From Bacteriovoracaceae bacterium UBA4573 (GTDB lineage: Bacteria; Bdellovibrionota; UBA1018; UBA923), in NCBI GenBank assembly GCA_002387735.1, contig DGKJ01000017.1:1-20972 (forward strand): 20,972 nt of DNA, in the 5' to 3' direction. Below, in pieces: positions 14,684 through 20,972 of the stretch. The translations under genes and the position numbers were made by a program. The stretch's first letter is position 1. The number at the start of each line of letters is the position of its first letter. Under the pieces are notes generated by a model. It was given only the letters and a program-made list of their open reading frames with translations. It was not told the origin of the DNA and ran no database searches.

Positions 14684-16372
14684 CTATTGAAACATGTTTC
14701 TAATCGCAGGTATTCCCACTTTGGTGAAATCGTTAAATAACACCACCACGAGTAACAACACGATCAACGAAAGACCAATCTGCTGCACAAACTCTGTCTG
14801 TTTCATAGAAATGGGTTTGCCGCGAATGACTTCTACGCCTAGTAAAAAAATATGACCACCGTCCAAGATGGGCACCGGTAACATGTTGAAGATTGCTAAG
14901 CTTATACTAATTAAAGCCATTGCCTTCAAAAACTGCGATATTCCGCGGGACATCGAATCACCGGCGAGTTTGCCGATCATTATTGGCCCACCTAAGGTAC
15001 CAACCGACACCTCTCTGAAAAATAGTTTCTTCAACGAGACGACGGTTTTGCCCGAAAGATCCAGCGCTCGAAGCCAAGCTTGGGCAGTTAGCGTTAAGGG
15101 GTTTAAGACCCGTTCGACAACAAAGTCCGGCTCGGCCTGAATGTACAAAGGATACACTCCGATGAGATATTGTTTTGTCTCTTTTCCTGCTGCGTCCTTA
15201 CTTTCGCTCACCGAGGGCGTGAGACTTTTTTGGAATCGCAAAGTTTTTCCGTCGACGATGCGCTCGATTGCGAGTGTCAAATCAGCAGACTTTGATTCTC
15301 CGAACTCTTGCAACCGCGTGCGCAACTCTGAAAACGAATGTAGCGTTTTACCTTCAATAGACACCAGTCGATCGCCCGCTGCCACGCCCGCGATTTCAGC
15401 TGGGGAACCTTTGATAACGGAAGATACAAACAGTTCAGAAGAGTGAATACCTAACTCGTTTAACTTTTTTGCCGGAAATTTATAGTCGACAGTCTTTTCG
15501 GTTTGCGCGGAAGGTAATTTTTCTGGCGACCAAAACCCCGCCTCATGAGCGACAACACCGAAGACCAGTTCCTTCGCCCCGCTTTGAACGAGCTGATTCA
15601 CTTTGGCTTCTATTTCTTCAAAGCTACGAACGAGTTTGCCATTTATGGTAAGAATTTCGTCGCCAGTTTTTAGCCCCTGTTTTGCAGCTGCTGAATTGAC
15701 ATCTGAAATCCCGATCACCGTGTGTCGCCCCAAAGGAGAGAGACCTTCGATCTCTCCCATTTCCTTAACTTCACCGTAAATGTTCATGCCCTTTGTCGGC
15801 CTTGGAAGTGCTTTCACTTCATGCAAGCGACCATCGCGGCGAACTCGAAAATTTATTTCTTTATTCGGCGACTCAGCGATCGCGTTATAGACTTCATCGT
15901 ATCGCGTCACAACTGCGCGATTGACGGCTGTCACTACATCGCCAGATCGGAATCCAGCAACTTCGGCTTGAGTGCCAGGAACCACACGCCCGATAGTGGA
16001 AGTTAAGTGTTGCTCACCAATAAGCATCATTAGCGCAAAAACAAATATCGCGAATAGAAAGTTAAAAAGTGGACCGCCGATAAAAACTAAAAATCGCTTC
16101 CAAGCCTCTTGATTGTTTAGTGCCCGTTCTTTGAGTTCAGGGGGAATTGGTTCGTTTGGGTCCTGACCGAACAGTTTGACATATCCGCCGAGTGGCACAA
16201 TGGAGAGACAATACTCGGTTTCGCCCCACTGCTTTTTGAAGATCTTCGGACCGAAGCCCATGGAAAAGACATCAACTCGCACGTTAAAAATCTTAGCAAA
16301 AAGATAGTGCCCGAACTCGTGCACAAAAACGAGCGGCCCCAAAAGCAAGACGAACGATAGGAGATAAAACAT
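14684..16372 (-). CDS. rseP: RseP-type site-2 intramembrane metalloprotease with three PDZ-like segments
   Basis: A 562-residue M50 family zinc protease; E. coli RseP has 450. It cuts single-pass membrane substrates, classically an anti-sigma factor in envelope-stress signalling. The HEFGH zinc motif is at 18-22 in the first helix and the third metal ligand lies in NMLPVPILDGGH (Asp504). Between them are three stretches with the PDZ pattern of A-G-x-x-x-GD-x-[IVL]: near 125-195 (VPGTQAEVAGFRSGDVV), 215-275 (AAAKQGLKTGDEILTING) and 312-385 (KGSPAEIAGVAAGDRLVSIEG). Known RseP has two. Four membrane helices are predicted. The ATG has GAGGG nine bases upstream, and 18 bases separate it from cdsA, the common neighbour. 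Whether the native target is an anti-sigma factor here is unknown. Confidence 0.97.
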   Translation of the reverse strand: MFYLLSFVLLLGPLVFVHEFGHYLFAKIFNVRVDVFSMGFGPKIFKKQWGETEYCLSIVPLGGYVKLFGQDPNEPIPPELKERALNNQEAWKRFLVFIGGPLFNFLFAIFVFALMMLIGEQHLTSTIGRVVPGTQAEVAGFRSGDVVTAVNRAVVTRYDEVYNAIAESPNKEINFRVRRDGRLHEVKALPRPTKGMNIYGEVKEMGEIEGLSPLGRHTVIGISDVNSAAAKQGLKTGDEILTINGKLVRSFEEIEAKVNQLVQSGAKELVFGVVAHEAGFWSPEKLPSAQTEKTVDYKFPAKKLNELGIHSSELFVSSVIKGSPAEIAGVAAGDRLVSIEGKTLHSFSELRTRLQEFGESKSADLTLAIERIVDGKTLRFQKSLTPSVSESKDAAGKETKQYLIGVYPLYIQAEPDFVVERVLNPLTLTAQAWLRALDLSGKTVVSLKKLFFREVSVGTLGGPIMIGKLAGDSMSRGISQFLKAMALISISLAIFNMLPVPILDGGHIFLLGVEVIRGKPISMKQTEFVQQIGLSLIVLLLVVVLFNDFTKVGIPAIRNMFQ

Positions 16373-16390
16373 GGTTTCAACCCTCAGTGA

Positions 16391-17260
16391 TCAAGAACCG
16401 AAAATCTTCGTACAAAGATACATGACCGGTGCACTAAATAAAACTCCGTCAAATCGATCAAGAATGCCGCCATGCCCTGGGAGCATTTGGCTAGAGTCTT
16501 TCACACTATATGCCCTTTTTAATAGGGATTCGCAAAGATCGCCAATTTGGCTGGACACACCGACTGCAATACTAGCGAAAACGGCTCCGAACACCCCGAG
16601 GTCTCTAAAAAACACCAATTTAAACAAAAGGGCGATAAACAACCCGACGACCAACCCACCAAGAGCGCCTTCGAGGGTTTTCTTCGGACTGATCAGAGGG
16701 TAAAGTTTTCGTTGCCCCCACTTTTTTCCAGCGAAATAAGCGCCAGTGTCATTGGCCCAGACAATCAGTAGAAAGAGAATCAACCACTGAAGACCACCAT
16801 TTCCCAAACGAATTAGCGGCAAAAACCCAATGAAACACACCGCGTAAACGAGCGTAAAAATGCTAAAAACTAGCTCGTCAAAGTGGGTTTTAAGATTCTC
16901 GGCGTGCCGTTCAGCGGTGGCCAGGTAAAAGGCAAAAAGTCCCAGGCTCCCTAGGATTAGGCCCTCAAAAAGAGATTTAGGTAAAAGTAAATTTGCGAAA
17001 ACAATCAGCCAAGCAAGTCCGATTATGGCATTTAGCTTTTCGACTTTGTCGAAAGATCTAATAAAAACCCGCCCCAATTCCCAAGCCATCACCGAAGCAA
17101 GAAGAGCGGACACCACCGCAACGCCGAAGTGGCCCGCGGTCAGGAGCAAAATTAATAGCACGGCGCCGCCGACCAAACCGGTGGTGACTCGTACTTTTGT
17201 TTCAGACCCTTTCGGGGCCGACCGCTGCAAGGCGGCTTCTATTCTGGAAAAAAAGTCCAT
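16391..17260 (-). CDS. cdsA: Phosphatidate cytidylyltransferase
   Basis: A 289-residue polytopic membrane enzyme that makes CDP-diacylglycerol from phosphatidic acid and CTP, the branch point for all glycerophospholipids. The C-terminal family signature is intact at ~245-270: SLLKRAYSVKDSSQMLPGHG followed by GILDRFD, including the metal-binding Lys-Asp and Asp-Arg pairs. SPKKTLEGALGG (191-202) is another conserved element. About eight hydrophobic helices are visible. Its product is used by PssA, encoded five genes downstream on the same strand. It starts 12 bases after uppS. Confidence 0.98.
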   Translation of the reverse strand: MDFFSRIEAALQRSAPKGSETKVRVTTGLVGGAVLLILLLTAGHFGVAVVSALLASVMAWELGRVFIRSFDKVEKLNAIIGLAWLIVFANLLLPKSLFEGLILGSLGLFAFYLATAERHAENLKTHFDELVFSIFTLVYAVCFIGFLPLIRLGNGGLQWLILFLLIVWANDTGAYFAGKKWGQRKLYPLISPKKTLEGALGGLVVGLFIALLFKLVFFRDLGVFGAVFASIAVGVSSQIGDLCESLLKRAYSVKDSSQMLPGHGGILDRFDGVLFSAPVMYLCTKIFGS

Positions 17261-17272
17261 AAGAGCAAGTGG

Positions 17273-18001
17273 TTAAATTGTAGCTTCGATCTTACTAGAA
17301 GTCAGTCCAAATCGACGTTCCCGCCGAGTATAGGAATCAATAGCCAGGCGAAGGTTTACCGCCCTGAAGTCCGGCCACATCGTATCGGTGAAATAAAACT
17401 CAGTGTAGGCCATTTGCCAGAGCATAAAATTTGAAATTCGCTGTTCGCCACTGGTGCGAATTAAAAGGTCGGGATCCCGCAATGCCACCGTGTCGAGTTC
17501 CATCGAAAAAATTTCCTGGTTAATGTCCTCTGGAAGTAACTCTCCATTCATGGCGCGTCGAGCCAAGGACTTGGCGGCGTCGATAATTTCGTCTCGCCCA
17601 CTGTAGGAAAGCGCAAAAGTTAATTCGAGCCCTGTATTGCCGGCGCTCAATTCTTCGCTTTCCCTTACTAACTTTCGAGCGTCCATTGGAAGACGCTCCA
17701 AATTACCAATAGCTCGAAAACGAATATTTCTTTTTATCAATTCTCGACGTTCGCGAATGAGCCACTTTTTAAGTAACTGCATGAGAACTGTGACTTCCGC
17801 AGTGGGACGCCCCCAGTTTTCGGTCGAAAAAGCATAAAGTGTCAGTTGTTTGATACCCAAACGGTCGGCTTCACGAATGATCTCGCGTACCCGTCCGCAC
17901 CCTTTGATGTGGCCATAAATTCTAGGCCGACCTCTGCGTTCAGCCCAACGACCATTCCCATCCATGATGATCGCGATGTGTTTGGGTAGCCCAGAACTCA
18001 T
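17273..18001 (-). CDS. uppS: Isoprenyl transferase, undecaprenyl diphosphate synthase
   Basis: A 242-residue cis-prenyltransferase that extends farnesyl diphosphate to the C55 carrier used for peptidoglycan and O-antigen. All family blocks are present: HIAIIMDGNGRWA with catalytic Asp14, GHIKGCGRVREI, LYAFSTENWGRP (55-66), and DLLIRTSGEQRISNFMLWQM with TEFYFTDTMWPDF. The start codon overlaps the frr stop by one base (TAATG), implying coupled translation. Chain length of the product is assigned from the family, not from the sequence. Confidence 0.98.
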   Translation of the reverse strand: MSSGLPKHIAIIMDGNGRWAERRGRPRIYGHIKGCGRVREIIREADRLGIKQLTLYAFSTENWGRPTAEVTVLMQLLKKWLIRERRELIKRNIRFRAIGNLERLPMDARKLVRESEELSAGNTGLELTFALSYSGRDEIIDAAKSLARRAMNGELLPEDINQEIFSMELDTVALRDPDLLIRTSGEQRISNFMLWQMAYTEFYFTDTMWPDFRAVNLRLAIDSYTRRERRFGLTSSKIEATI

Positions 18002-18555
18002 TAGACGCTCAAAATTTCTTTCTCTTTAGTCGCCAGGAGTTTGTCGACTTCAGCCACAAAGTCATCGGTTTTCTTCTGAATTTGCTCAGTCGATTTTTTG
18101 GCCTCGTCAATTGAGAGTTGTTTGTCTTTTTCTAGTTTTTTTATTTCTTCATTTGCGTCTCGACGCTCGTTTCTCAACGCTACTTTGCACTCTTCGCCAA
18201 GTTTCTTAGTGAACTTCACTAGCTCTTTGCGGCGTTCTTCGGTGAGCATCGGAAGCGGAACGCGAATAATTTTACCGTCGTTCTGAGGATTCAATCCGAG
18301 ATCCGCAATCAAAATTGCTCTTTCGATTGGTTGGAGCATCGAAGCTTCCCAGGGCTGAACCACTATCATACGTGGCTCTGGGCAGGTCACCGAAGCAACC
18401 TGCGCGATTGGCATATCTGATCCGTAGTAATCGACCTTTACTCCATCGAGCAAGGCAGGGGTCGCCCGACCAGTTCGTACCTTGACGAGTTCTCCGCGAA
18501 AACCATTGATGGTTTTTGACATTTTTTCGTGCAAACTATCGAGGACTTGTTTCAT
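18001..18555 (-). CDS. frr: Ribosome recycling factor
   Basis: A 184-residue protein of the usual size that, with EF-G, splits post-termination ribosomes. It consists almost entirely of a three-helix bundle with a small beta domain. Conserved parts are VKVRTGRATPALLDGVKVDYYG (24-45, inner segment), RMIVVQPWEASML and the KFTKKLGEECKVALRNERRD helix. The ATG follows GAGGT by 11 bases. Fourteen bases separate it from pyrH; the pyrH-frr pair is conserved across most bacteria. Confidence 0.98.
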   Translation of the reverse strand: MKQVLDSLHEKMSKTINGFRGELVKVRTGRATPALLDGVKVDYYGSDMPIAQVASVTCPEPRMIVVQPWEASMLQPIERAILIADLGLNPQNDGKIIRVPLPMLTEERRKELVKFTKKLGEECKVALRNERRDANEEIKKLEKDKQLSIDEAKKSTEQIQKKTDDFVAEVDKLLATKEKEILSV

Positions 18556-18569
18556 GGTTTTGTCGACCT

Positions 18570-19316
18570 CTATTTGATTTCCGGACTGTGCACGATGGTC
18601 CCAATGGGCTTCCCTAGAACCACGTCACGCACGCTATCCGGTCGGTTGAGATTAAAAACAATAATTGGCAGTCGGTTGTCCATGCAAAGGGAAATGGCCG
18701 TTGAATCCATAACCTGCAGCCCTTTACTAAGAACATCGAGATACGTTAATTCGCGAAACAGCTTTGCGTCCTTGTGTTTCACTGGATCTGCATCATAAAC
18801 GCCGTCTACTTTGGTGGCCTTTAGAATCACTTCAGCGTTGATTTCCATCGCCCTCAAGCTAGCCGCAGTGTCCGTGCTGAAATAGGGATTCCCCGTTCCG
18901 GCCGCGAAAATTACAACCCGCTTCTTTTCTAAATGCCGTACTGCGCGCCTTCGAATGTAGGGCTCGGCAAGCTCTTGAATTTCGATGGCTGACTGAACAC
19001 GAGTGTAAACGCCCAAGCGCTCAAGAGCATCTTGTAGCGCTAAGGAATTCATCACTGTGGCGAGCATACCCATGTAGTCGGCTTGAGCGCGGTCCATTCC
19101 AGTGGAGGCTGCGGCCAACCCGCGAAAAATATTTCCTCCACCTAACACCACTCCAATTTCGACTCCCATGTCGCGAATTGCGCCGATGTCTTTTGCGATA
19201 GACTCTAAAATGTCGGTGTCGATCCCATAGCCAGCATTTCCCGCCAGTGCCTCGCCCGAAAGCTTTAATAAAATACGTTTATACTTCGGTTGTTTGCTCT
19301 CTGGAGATGACGCCAT
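18570..19316 (-). CDS. pyrH: Uridylate kinase (UMP kinase)
   Basis: A 248-residue amino-acid-kinase-fold enzyme making UDP from UMP and ATP, the bacterial hexameric type. Motifs: RILLKLSGEALAG (14-26) with the catalytic lysine, VVLGGGNIFRG (56-66), MDRAQADYMGMLATVMN and AAGTGNPYFSTDTAA for the nucleotide sites. The first twelve residues (MASSPESKQPKY) are an unconserved extension; a start further in has no better support. It feeds CTP supply for cdsA on the same transcript. Located 38 bases after tsf. Confidence 0.98.
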   Translation of the reverse strand: MASSPESKQPKYKRILLKLSGEALAGNAGYGIDTDILESIAKDIGAIRDMGVEIGVVLGGGNIFRGLAAASTGMDRAQADYMGMLATVMNSLALQDALERLGVYTRVQSAIEIQELAEPYIRRRAVRHLEKKRVVIFAAGTGNPYFSTDTAASLRAMEINAEVILKATKVDGVYDADPVKHKDAKLFRELTYLDVLSKGLQVMDSTAISLCMDNRLPIIVFNLNRPDSVRDVVLGKPIGTIVHSPEIK

Positions 19317-19354
19317 GAAAAATGCCCCTCGTTTTCGCCGGTGTTACAATTCAG

Positions 19355-19987
19355 TTAAGCACTTTCAGATGTTTTTGCGATGCCCTCGCCTAAGACGTAC
19401 CGACTAAAGCGACGTATCACTACGTTTTCGCCGATTTTTGCTACAAGTTCCGACGTTAACTGCGTGATCGTTTTATCAGGATCCTTCACGAACGGTTGGT
19501 TCACGAGACAAATCTCATCGAGAAGTTTTTTAGTCTTCCCTTCAAGAATTTTTTCGAAAACTTGCGCTGGTTTGTTGGCATTCTTTGGATCGGCTTTGAG
19601 TTGAGCCAAAGCAATTTCTTTTTCTTTTTCAACAAAATCAGCAGGAACATCTTCTGGCCGAACATACTGCGGGTTGGCTGCAGCAACGTGCATAGCTACA
19701 TCACGTACAAAAGCCTGAAACGCGTCGTTTCGAGCTACAAAGTCAGTTTCGCAGTTAACTTCGAGAAGCACGCCGATTTTTCCACCTGCGTGAATATAAC
19801 TTGAAATTGCTCCGTCAGCAGCGGTGCGGCCCGCTTTTTTGGCAGCGGCAGCGAGTCCTTTTTTTCGCAAAAACTCGACTGCTTTTTCAAAGTCACCTGA
19901 CGTTTCGTTGAGTGCTTTTTTGCAATCCATCATACCTGCGCCTGTTTTTTCGCGCAGTTCTTTTACTAAGCCTGCAGAAATTTCCAT
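19355..19987 (-). CDS. tsf: Elongation factor Ts, short form
   Basis: A 210-residue nucleotide-exchange factor that reloads EF-Tu with GTP. The ATG at 19987 has AGGAG seven bases upstream; the TTG six bases earlier would be only one base from it. The N-terminal domain LVKELREKTGAGMMDCKKAL (7-26) and the invariant TDFVAR (81-86), which wedges into EF-Tu, are intact. E. coli EF-Ts has about 283 residues; the shorter form here, with part of the second core subdomain missing, is common in many phyla and is not a truncation. The C-terminus VVIRRFSRYVLGEG is conserved. Confidence 0.98.
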   Translation of the reverse strand: MEISAGLVKELREKTGAGMMDCKKALNETSGDFEKAVEFLRKKGLAAAAKKAGRTAADGAISSYIHAGGKIGVLLEVNCETDFVARNDAFQAFVRDVAMHVAAANPQYVRPEDVPADFVEKEKEIALAQLKADPKNANKPAQVFEKILEGKTKKLLDEICLVNQPFVKDPDKTITQLTSELVAKIGENVVIRRFSRYVLGEGIAKTSESA

Positions 19988-19994
19988 CGTCAAA

Positions 19995-19999
19995 CTCCT
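19995..19999 (-). promoter_or_regulatory. Ribosome binding site fixing the ATG start of tsf
   Basis: On the minus strand AGGAG stands seven bases before the ATG at 19987, directly after a run of six Ts. It rules out the in-frame TTG at 19993. Confidence 0.7.
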
Positions 20000-20013
20000 A
20001 AAAAATGTTGGCA

Positions 20014-20041
20014 GAAATAGAGGAAGGACTCTTCCTATTTC
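20014..20041 (-). promoter_or_regulatory. Hairpin at the rpsB/tsf junction
   Basis: On the minus strand GAAATAG...CTATTTC forms a 7-bp stem, continued after a two-base bulge by a 4-bp stem (GAAG/CTTC) closing a four-base loop. It covers the end of the rpsB stop codon. A run of six Ts lies nine bases downstream, just before the tsf ribosome site, too far for a normal terminator. It may be an attenuator, an RNA processing site or a stabilising element that sets the S2 to EF-Ts ratio. Confidence 0.45.
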
Positions 20042-20921
20042 AGTTTGTAACTGTCGTCGTAGTGTCGCCAGTCGCGGTATCAGCCGCAGTTTCTTCTTCA
20101 GAAGCTGCCACTAAATCCGCCTCATCTGGACCACGAAGGTCAATATCGCCTTCAAAGCGAGAAACTTTCTTTTCGTTCTCGGCTTCGTCCTTAGCCATTT
20201 GGGCTGCCAAACGTTCATCGCCTTTAACTTTTTCTTCGAAATCGCGAGCCCCTTCTACGCAGGACTGAGCGATGAGATGCGAAAACAGCTTGATTGCGCG
20301 AATAGCATCGTCGTTGCCAGGAATAACGTAGTCGATGTCATCTGGGTCGCAGTTAGTATCAACCACTGCAATGGTTGGAATACCCAGTTTCTTGGCTTCT
20401 TTTACCGCAATATGTTCTTTTGTAGGGTCAATAATAAAGATCGCGCCAGGAAGTTTCTTCATGTCGCGAATACCGCCCAATGAAGATTCTAACTTTTCAA
20501 CTTCGCGATTGAGCATGGATTGCTCTTTCTTTGGAAGTGCTTCGAACTCTCCATTAGTTTTCATGTTTTCAATGCGTTTCAAACGATCGATGGAAGCTTT
20601 GATCGTTTGATAATTCGTCAACATGCCGCCCAACCAGCGATTAGCAACAAAGTACTGATTCGAACGAGTTGCTTCTTCGATGATCACGTCTTTGGCTTGC
20701 TTCTTGGTGCCAACGAATAAAATCTTTTTACCTTCTGCGACAACCTTTCTTGTGAATTCACAAGCATCGCGCGCACATTGCACGGTTTTTTGAAGGTCGA
20801 TAATGTAAATACCGTTTCGCGCACCGAAAACGTAAGATTTCATTTTCGGATTCCAGCGACGGGTTTGGTGACCGAAATGGACACCGGCTTCTAAAAGTTC
20901 TTTCATAGTAACGTTAGGCAT
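20040..20921 (-). CDS. rpsB: Small ribosomal subunit protein uS2 with acidic C-terminal tail
   Basis: A 293-residue S2 protein; E. coli S2 has 241. It binds the 30S head-body junction. Family signatures are EAGVHFGHQTRRWNPKMKSY (11-30) and the second pattern with IPTIAVVDTNCDPDDIDYVI (181-200) and PGNDDAIRAIKL (201-212). The ~60 residues after 232 are an unconserved tail rich in E, D, A and T, ending in a run of four threonines. The ATG at 20921 has AAGGAG five bases upstream. First visible gene of the long minus-strand run; only 51 bases upstream are in the window, so its promoter is not seen. Confidence 0.98.
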   Translation of the reverse strand: MPNVTMKELLEAGVHFGHQTRRWNPKMKSYVFGARNGIYIIDLQKTVQCARDACEFTRKVVAEGKKILFVGTKKQAKDVIIEEATRSNQYFVANRWLGGMLTNYQTIKASIDRLKRIENMKTNGEFEALPKKEQSMLNREVEKLESSLGGIRDMKKLPGAIFIIDPTKEHIAVKEAKKLGIPTIAVVDTNCDPDDIDYVIPGNDDAIRAIKLFSHLIAQSCVEGARDFEEKVKGDERLAAQMAKDEAENEKKVSRFEGDIDLRGPDEADLVAASEEETAADTATGDTTTTVTN

Positions 20922-20972
20922 TGTGACTCCTTCATTTGGTTTCGACGCTTAGGCTGGCCCATTACTTTAATG

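Noticed and set aside
19355..19987. tsf as a truncated pseudogene because it is ~70 residues shorter than the E. coli protein
   Set aside because: Both conserved ends and the TDFVAR motif are intact, and short EF-Ts proteins are normal in many phyla.

Overview
The window reads as a chromosomal segment of a Gram-negative bacterium with moderate GC content. An outer membrane is indicated by two predicted beta-barrel proteins (one of the Omp85 family) and by secreted or lipoprotein-like products. The core-gene order (rpsB-tsf-pyrH-frr-uppS-cdsA-rseP-tsaB, then psd-pssA), a lipoprotein built of RCC1 repeats and a CFI-box protein together suggest the Bdellovibrionota or another lineage of the former Deltaproteobacteria. 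That placement is inference; there is no rRNA here to settle it.

Layout. (1) Positions 1-2230, minus strand: the 5' part of an unrecognised exported protein running off the left edge, then a seven-repeat RCC1-type exported protein. (2) 2295-4326, minus: the groES-groEL operon, closed by a textbook intrinsic terminator. (3) 4327-4606: a 280-base divergent intergenic region. (4) 4607-6646, plus: a small transcription island made of a secreted, charged, helical protein of unknown function, a tRNA-Phe(GAA), and a POTRA-less Omp85-type barrel. (5) 6665-20921, minus: an uninterrupted run of fifteen genes, rpsB-tsf-pyrH-frr-uppS-cdsA-rseP-tsaB-psd-pssA-(CFI-box/barrel protein)-truA-tig-(cNMP-binding protein)-(GT2 glycosyltransferase). 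Gaps are 0-52 bases, with a 4-base overlap, a 1-base overlap and one exact stop/start abutment.

How the genes work together. The long run links translation (S2, EF-Ts, ribosome recycling factor, TsaB for t6A, TruA for pseudouridine, trigger factor) with envelope building. UMP kinase feeds nucleotide and CTP pools. UppS makes the undecaprenyl carrier. CdsA makes CDP-diacylglycerol, which PssA and Psd turn into phosphatidylserine and then phosphatidylethanolamine. RseP is an envelope-stress intramembrane protease. Embedded translationally between pssA and truA is the least ordinary gene of the window: a 744-residue secreted protein with an internal CFIATAA motif, three QPYI repeats and a probable C-terminal outer-membrane barrel. 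Other points of interest are three PDZ-like segments in RseP, the tRNA-Phe sandwiched in a protein-coding unit, the fourteen regularly placed cysteines of the RCC1 protein and a hairpin at the rpsB/tsf junction.

No insertion sequences, CRISPR arrays, integrases or phage genes were seen.
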